Shown here piece by piece: positions 62,855 to 64,000 of a DNA stretch of 64,000 nt (positions within the stretch are counted from its first letter, which is position 1; the number at the start of each line of letters is the position of its first letter). The stretch covers positions 1 to 64,000 of the forward strand of contig JAPLDP010000084.1 in NCBI GenBank assembly GCA_026391695.1. Reading direction: 5' to 3'. The notes beneath the pieces were generated by a model, which did not search any database, was not told the origin of the DNA, and saw only the letters and a list, made by a program, of their open reading frames with translations. The DNA is from Bacteroidota bacterium (GTDB lineage: Bacteria > Bacteroidota > Bacteroidia > Bacteroidales > JAGONC01). A program made the position numbers and the translations under genes.

Positions 62855-64000
62855 ATGGAAAAGAAGTACACCTTTATAGAAGTCCATGATAAAAAGTCAA
62901 AGAAGGCATTTATCATGTTACCTGTCTGGTTATACAGGAACGATAAAACATGGATACGCCCACTTGATAATGACGTGGAAAGGATCTTTGATCCCAGGCA
63001 GAATAAGTATTTCCAGCATGGTGAATGTACACGGTGGATTTTAAATAACAGCTCCGGACAGACTGTTGGCAGGGTTGCCGCCTTTATTGACACCAAGCAG
63101 GCTTTTAAGCAAGATCAACCGACAGGAGGTATGGGTTTTTTTGAGTGTATCAATGATAAGGAAGCAGCCTTTGCTCTTTTCGATCAATGCAGGAATTGGT
63201 TGAGAGAAAAAGGTATGGAAGCCATGGATGGACCGGTTAATTTCGGAGAACGTCATCAGTGGTGGGGACTCCTCGTCGAGGGATTTTTAGAACCCAACTA
63301 TTGCACACCATATAATTTCCCTTACTACCAGGATCTTTTTGAGGCTTATGGTTTTAAACTTTACTTCCAGCAGTATACCTATCATCGCAGGGTCACATCG
63401 GAACTACAGGATACGGTGCGTAAAAAGGCAGAAAAGATATTGACCAATCACGATTACACTTTCCGGCATCTGGACATTAAACAGATCGACCGCTTTACTC
63501 AAGACTTCCGAACAGTATATAATAAAGGATGGATCAAACATACCGGTGTGAATATGATGAGCGAGGTGCAGGCAAAGGCAACCATTAAAAAGCTTGTACC
63601 CATCCTGGATGAACGGCTGGTTTGGTTTGCCTATTACAACAATGAACCTGTGGCCTTTTTCATCATGCTACCCGAAGTGAACCAGATTATTAAGCACTTG
63701 AATGGTAAAATGGACCTTGTCGGAAAGCTTAAATACTATTATCATAAGAAAGCAAAAACATGTAAAAAAGTATTGGGGATGCTTTTTGGTGTTGTACCGG
63801 AACAGCAGGGCAAAGGTGTGGAGGCCGCCATCGTCGTTGTGTTTGCAAATGTTGTGGCATCCGGCCATCTCCATTATACTGACCTCGAGATGAACTGGAT
63901 TGGCGACTTTCATCCAAAAATGATGCATGTTGCGGAGCAGGTAGGAGGGAAAATTTTAAAGACCCATATCACCTACCGGTATTTATTTAATCCGGAGGCT
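62855..64000 (+). CDS. GNAT-like N-acyltransferase (YghO-like), cut by right edge
   Basis: An open frame starts at the ATG 62855-62857 and runs 382 codons to the window edge without a stop. The start MEKKYTFIEVHDKKSKKAFI and the following PVWLYRNDKTWIRP, FDPRQNKYFQHGECTRWIL and RVAAFID match a family of ~380-residue GNAT-fold proteins (YghO-like). A GNAT-type acceptor region appears in FGVVPEQQGKGVEAAIV near residue 310. The end is probably only a few codons beyond the edge. The acyl group and substrate are unknown. Confidence 0.8.
   Translation, partial: MEKKYTFIEVHDKKSKKAFIMLPVWLYRNDKTWIRPLDNDVERIFDPRQNKYFQHGECTRWILNNSSGQTVGRVAAFIDTKQAFKQDQPTGGMGFFECINDKEAAFALFDQCRNWLREKGMEAMDGPVNFGERHQWWGLLVEGFLEPNYCTPYNFPYYQDLFEAYGFKLYFQQYTYHRRVTSELQDTVRKKAEKILTNHDYTFRHLDIKQIDRFTQDFRTVYNKGWIKHTGVNMMSEVQAKATIKKLVPILDERLVWFAYYNNEPVAFFIMLPEVNQIIKHLNGKMDLVGKLKYYYHKKAKTCKKVLGMLFGVVPEQQGKGVEAAIVVVFANVVASGHLHYTDLEMNWIGDFHPKMMHVAEQVGGKILKTHITYRYLFNPEA

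Noticed and set aside
1-64000. tRNA, rRNA, insertion sequences and prophage genes
   Set aside because: None recognised in the window on reading both strands; small tRNA-like folds could still be missed without a dedicated search.

Overview
The window reads as a chromosomal segment of a Bacteroidetes bacterium, probably an uncultured member of the Bacteroidales or a relative. The evidence is a full-length SprA (the type IX secretion, T9SS, outer-membrane translocon), three proteins with T9SS C-terminal sorting domains, the gene order ruvA-sprA-gcvH, Omp28 and DUF6029 envelope proteins, many TAnnTTTG -7 promoter elements, few Shine-Dalgarno sequences, and several short hairpin repeats of a kind common in this phylum. 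I saw no tRNA, rRNA, CRISPR array, transposase or integrase gene.

Layout. 1-2097 is accessory DNA: the start of a restriction/methylase-type protein cut by the window edge, and a hicB-hicA toxin-antitoxin pair bracketed by two directly repeated, hairpin-rich elements. 2098-5784 is a three-gene acyl-CoA (probably propionyl-CoA) carboxylase operon. 5860-8604 holds a membrane-anchored degenerate PHP-like protein and a GT-C glycosyltransferase. 8633-14269 is a minus-strand run, maeB-recX-prfB-arsC-like-fumC; its prfB needs a programmed +1 frameshift. 14438-23677 is ruvA, sprA, gcvH and a TonB-like gene. 23861-26762 is thiL-uvrC on the minus strand. 27177-34987 is a SUF iron-sulfur operon (sufB, C, D, S, E and a MIP18/SufT-like gene) followed by dxs. 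35044-42353 is a mixed housekeeping stretch: TSUP permease, CMP/dCMP-type deaminase, MFS transporter, secreted T9SS cargo, P-loop kinase, LOG protein and mannose-6-phosphate isomerase. Its gaps are full of short repeats.

42473-45706 is a plus-strand envelope cluster in which all three proteins carry a close cysteine pair: a TlpA-like thioredoxin, a DUF6029 beta-barrel and an Omp28-like lipoprotein. It converges on two large gingipain-like C25 peptidases (45633-53738), each with an apparently intact His/Cys dyad and a T9SS sorting domain. Upstream of these on the minus strand are a LolC/E-type permease, a TMTC-like TPR glycosyltransferase, a methyltransferase and rbfA. 58606-64000 carries an ABC exporter, an M20 peptidase, mtnA and a GNAT-like protein cut by the right edge.

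The most interesting observations are the repeat-bracketed hicBA cassette with a covarying hairpin, the PHP-like protein lacking its first metal motif, the three-protein cysteine-pair envelope cluster beside the C25 peptidases, the prfB frameshift, possible leaderless transcripts at rbfA and the ABC exporter, and several families of small palindromic repeats. Most of the rest is ordinary core metabolism and envelope biology. I found no clearly new multi-gene defence system.
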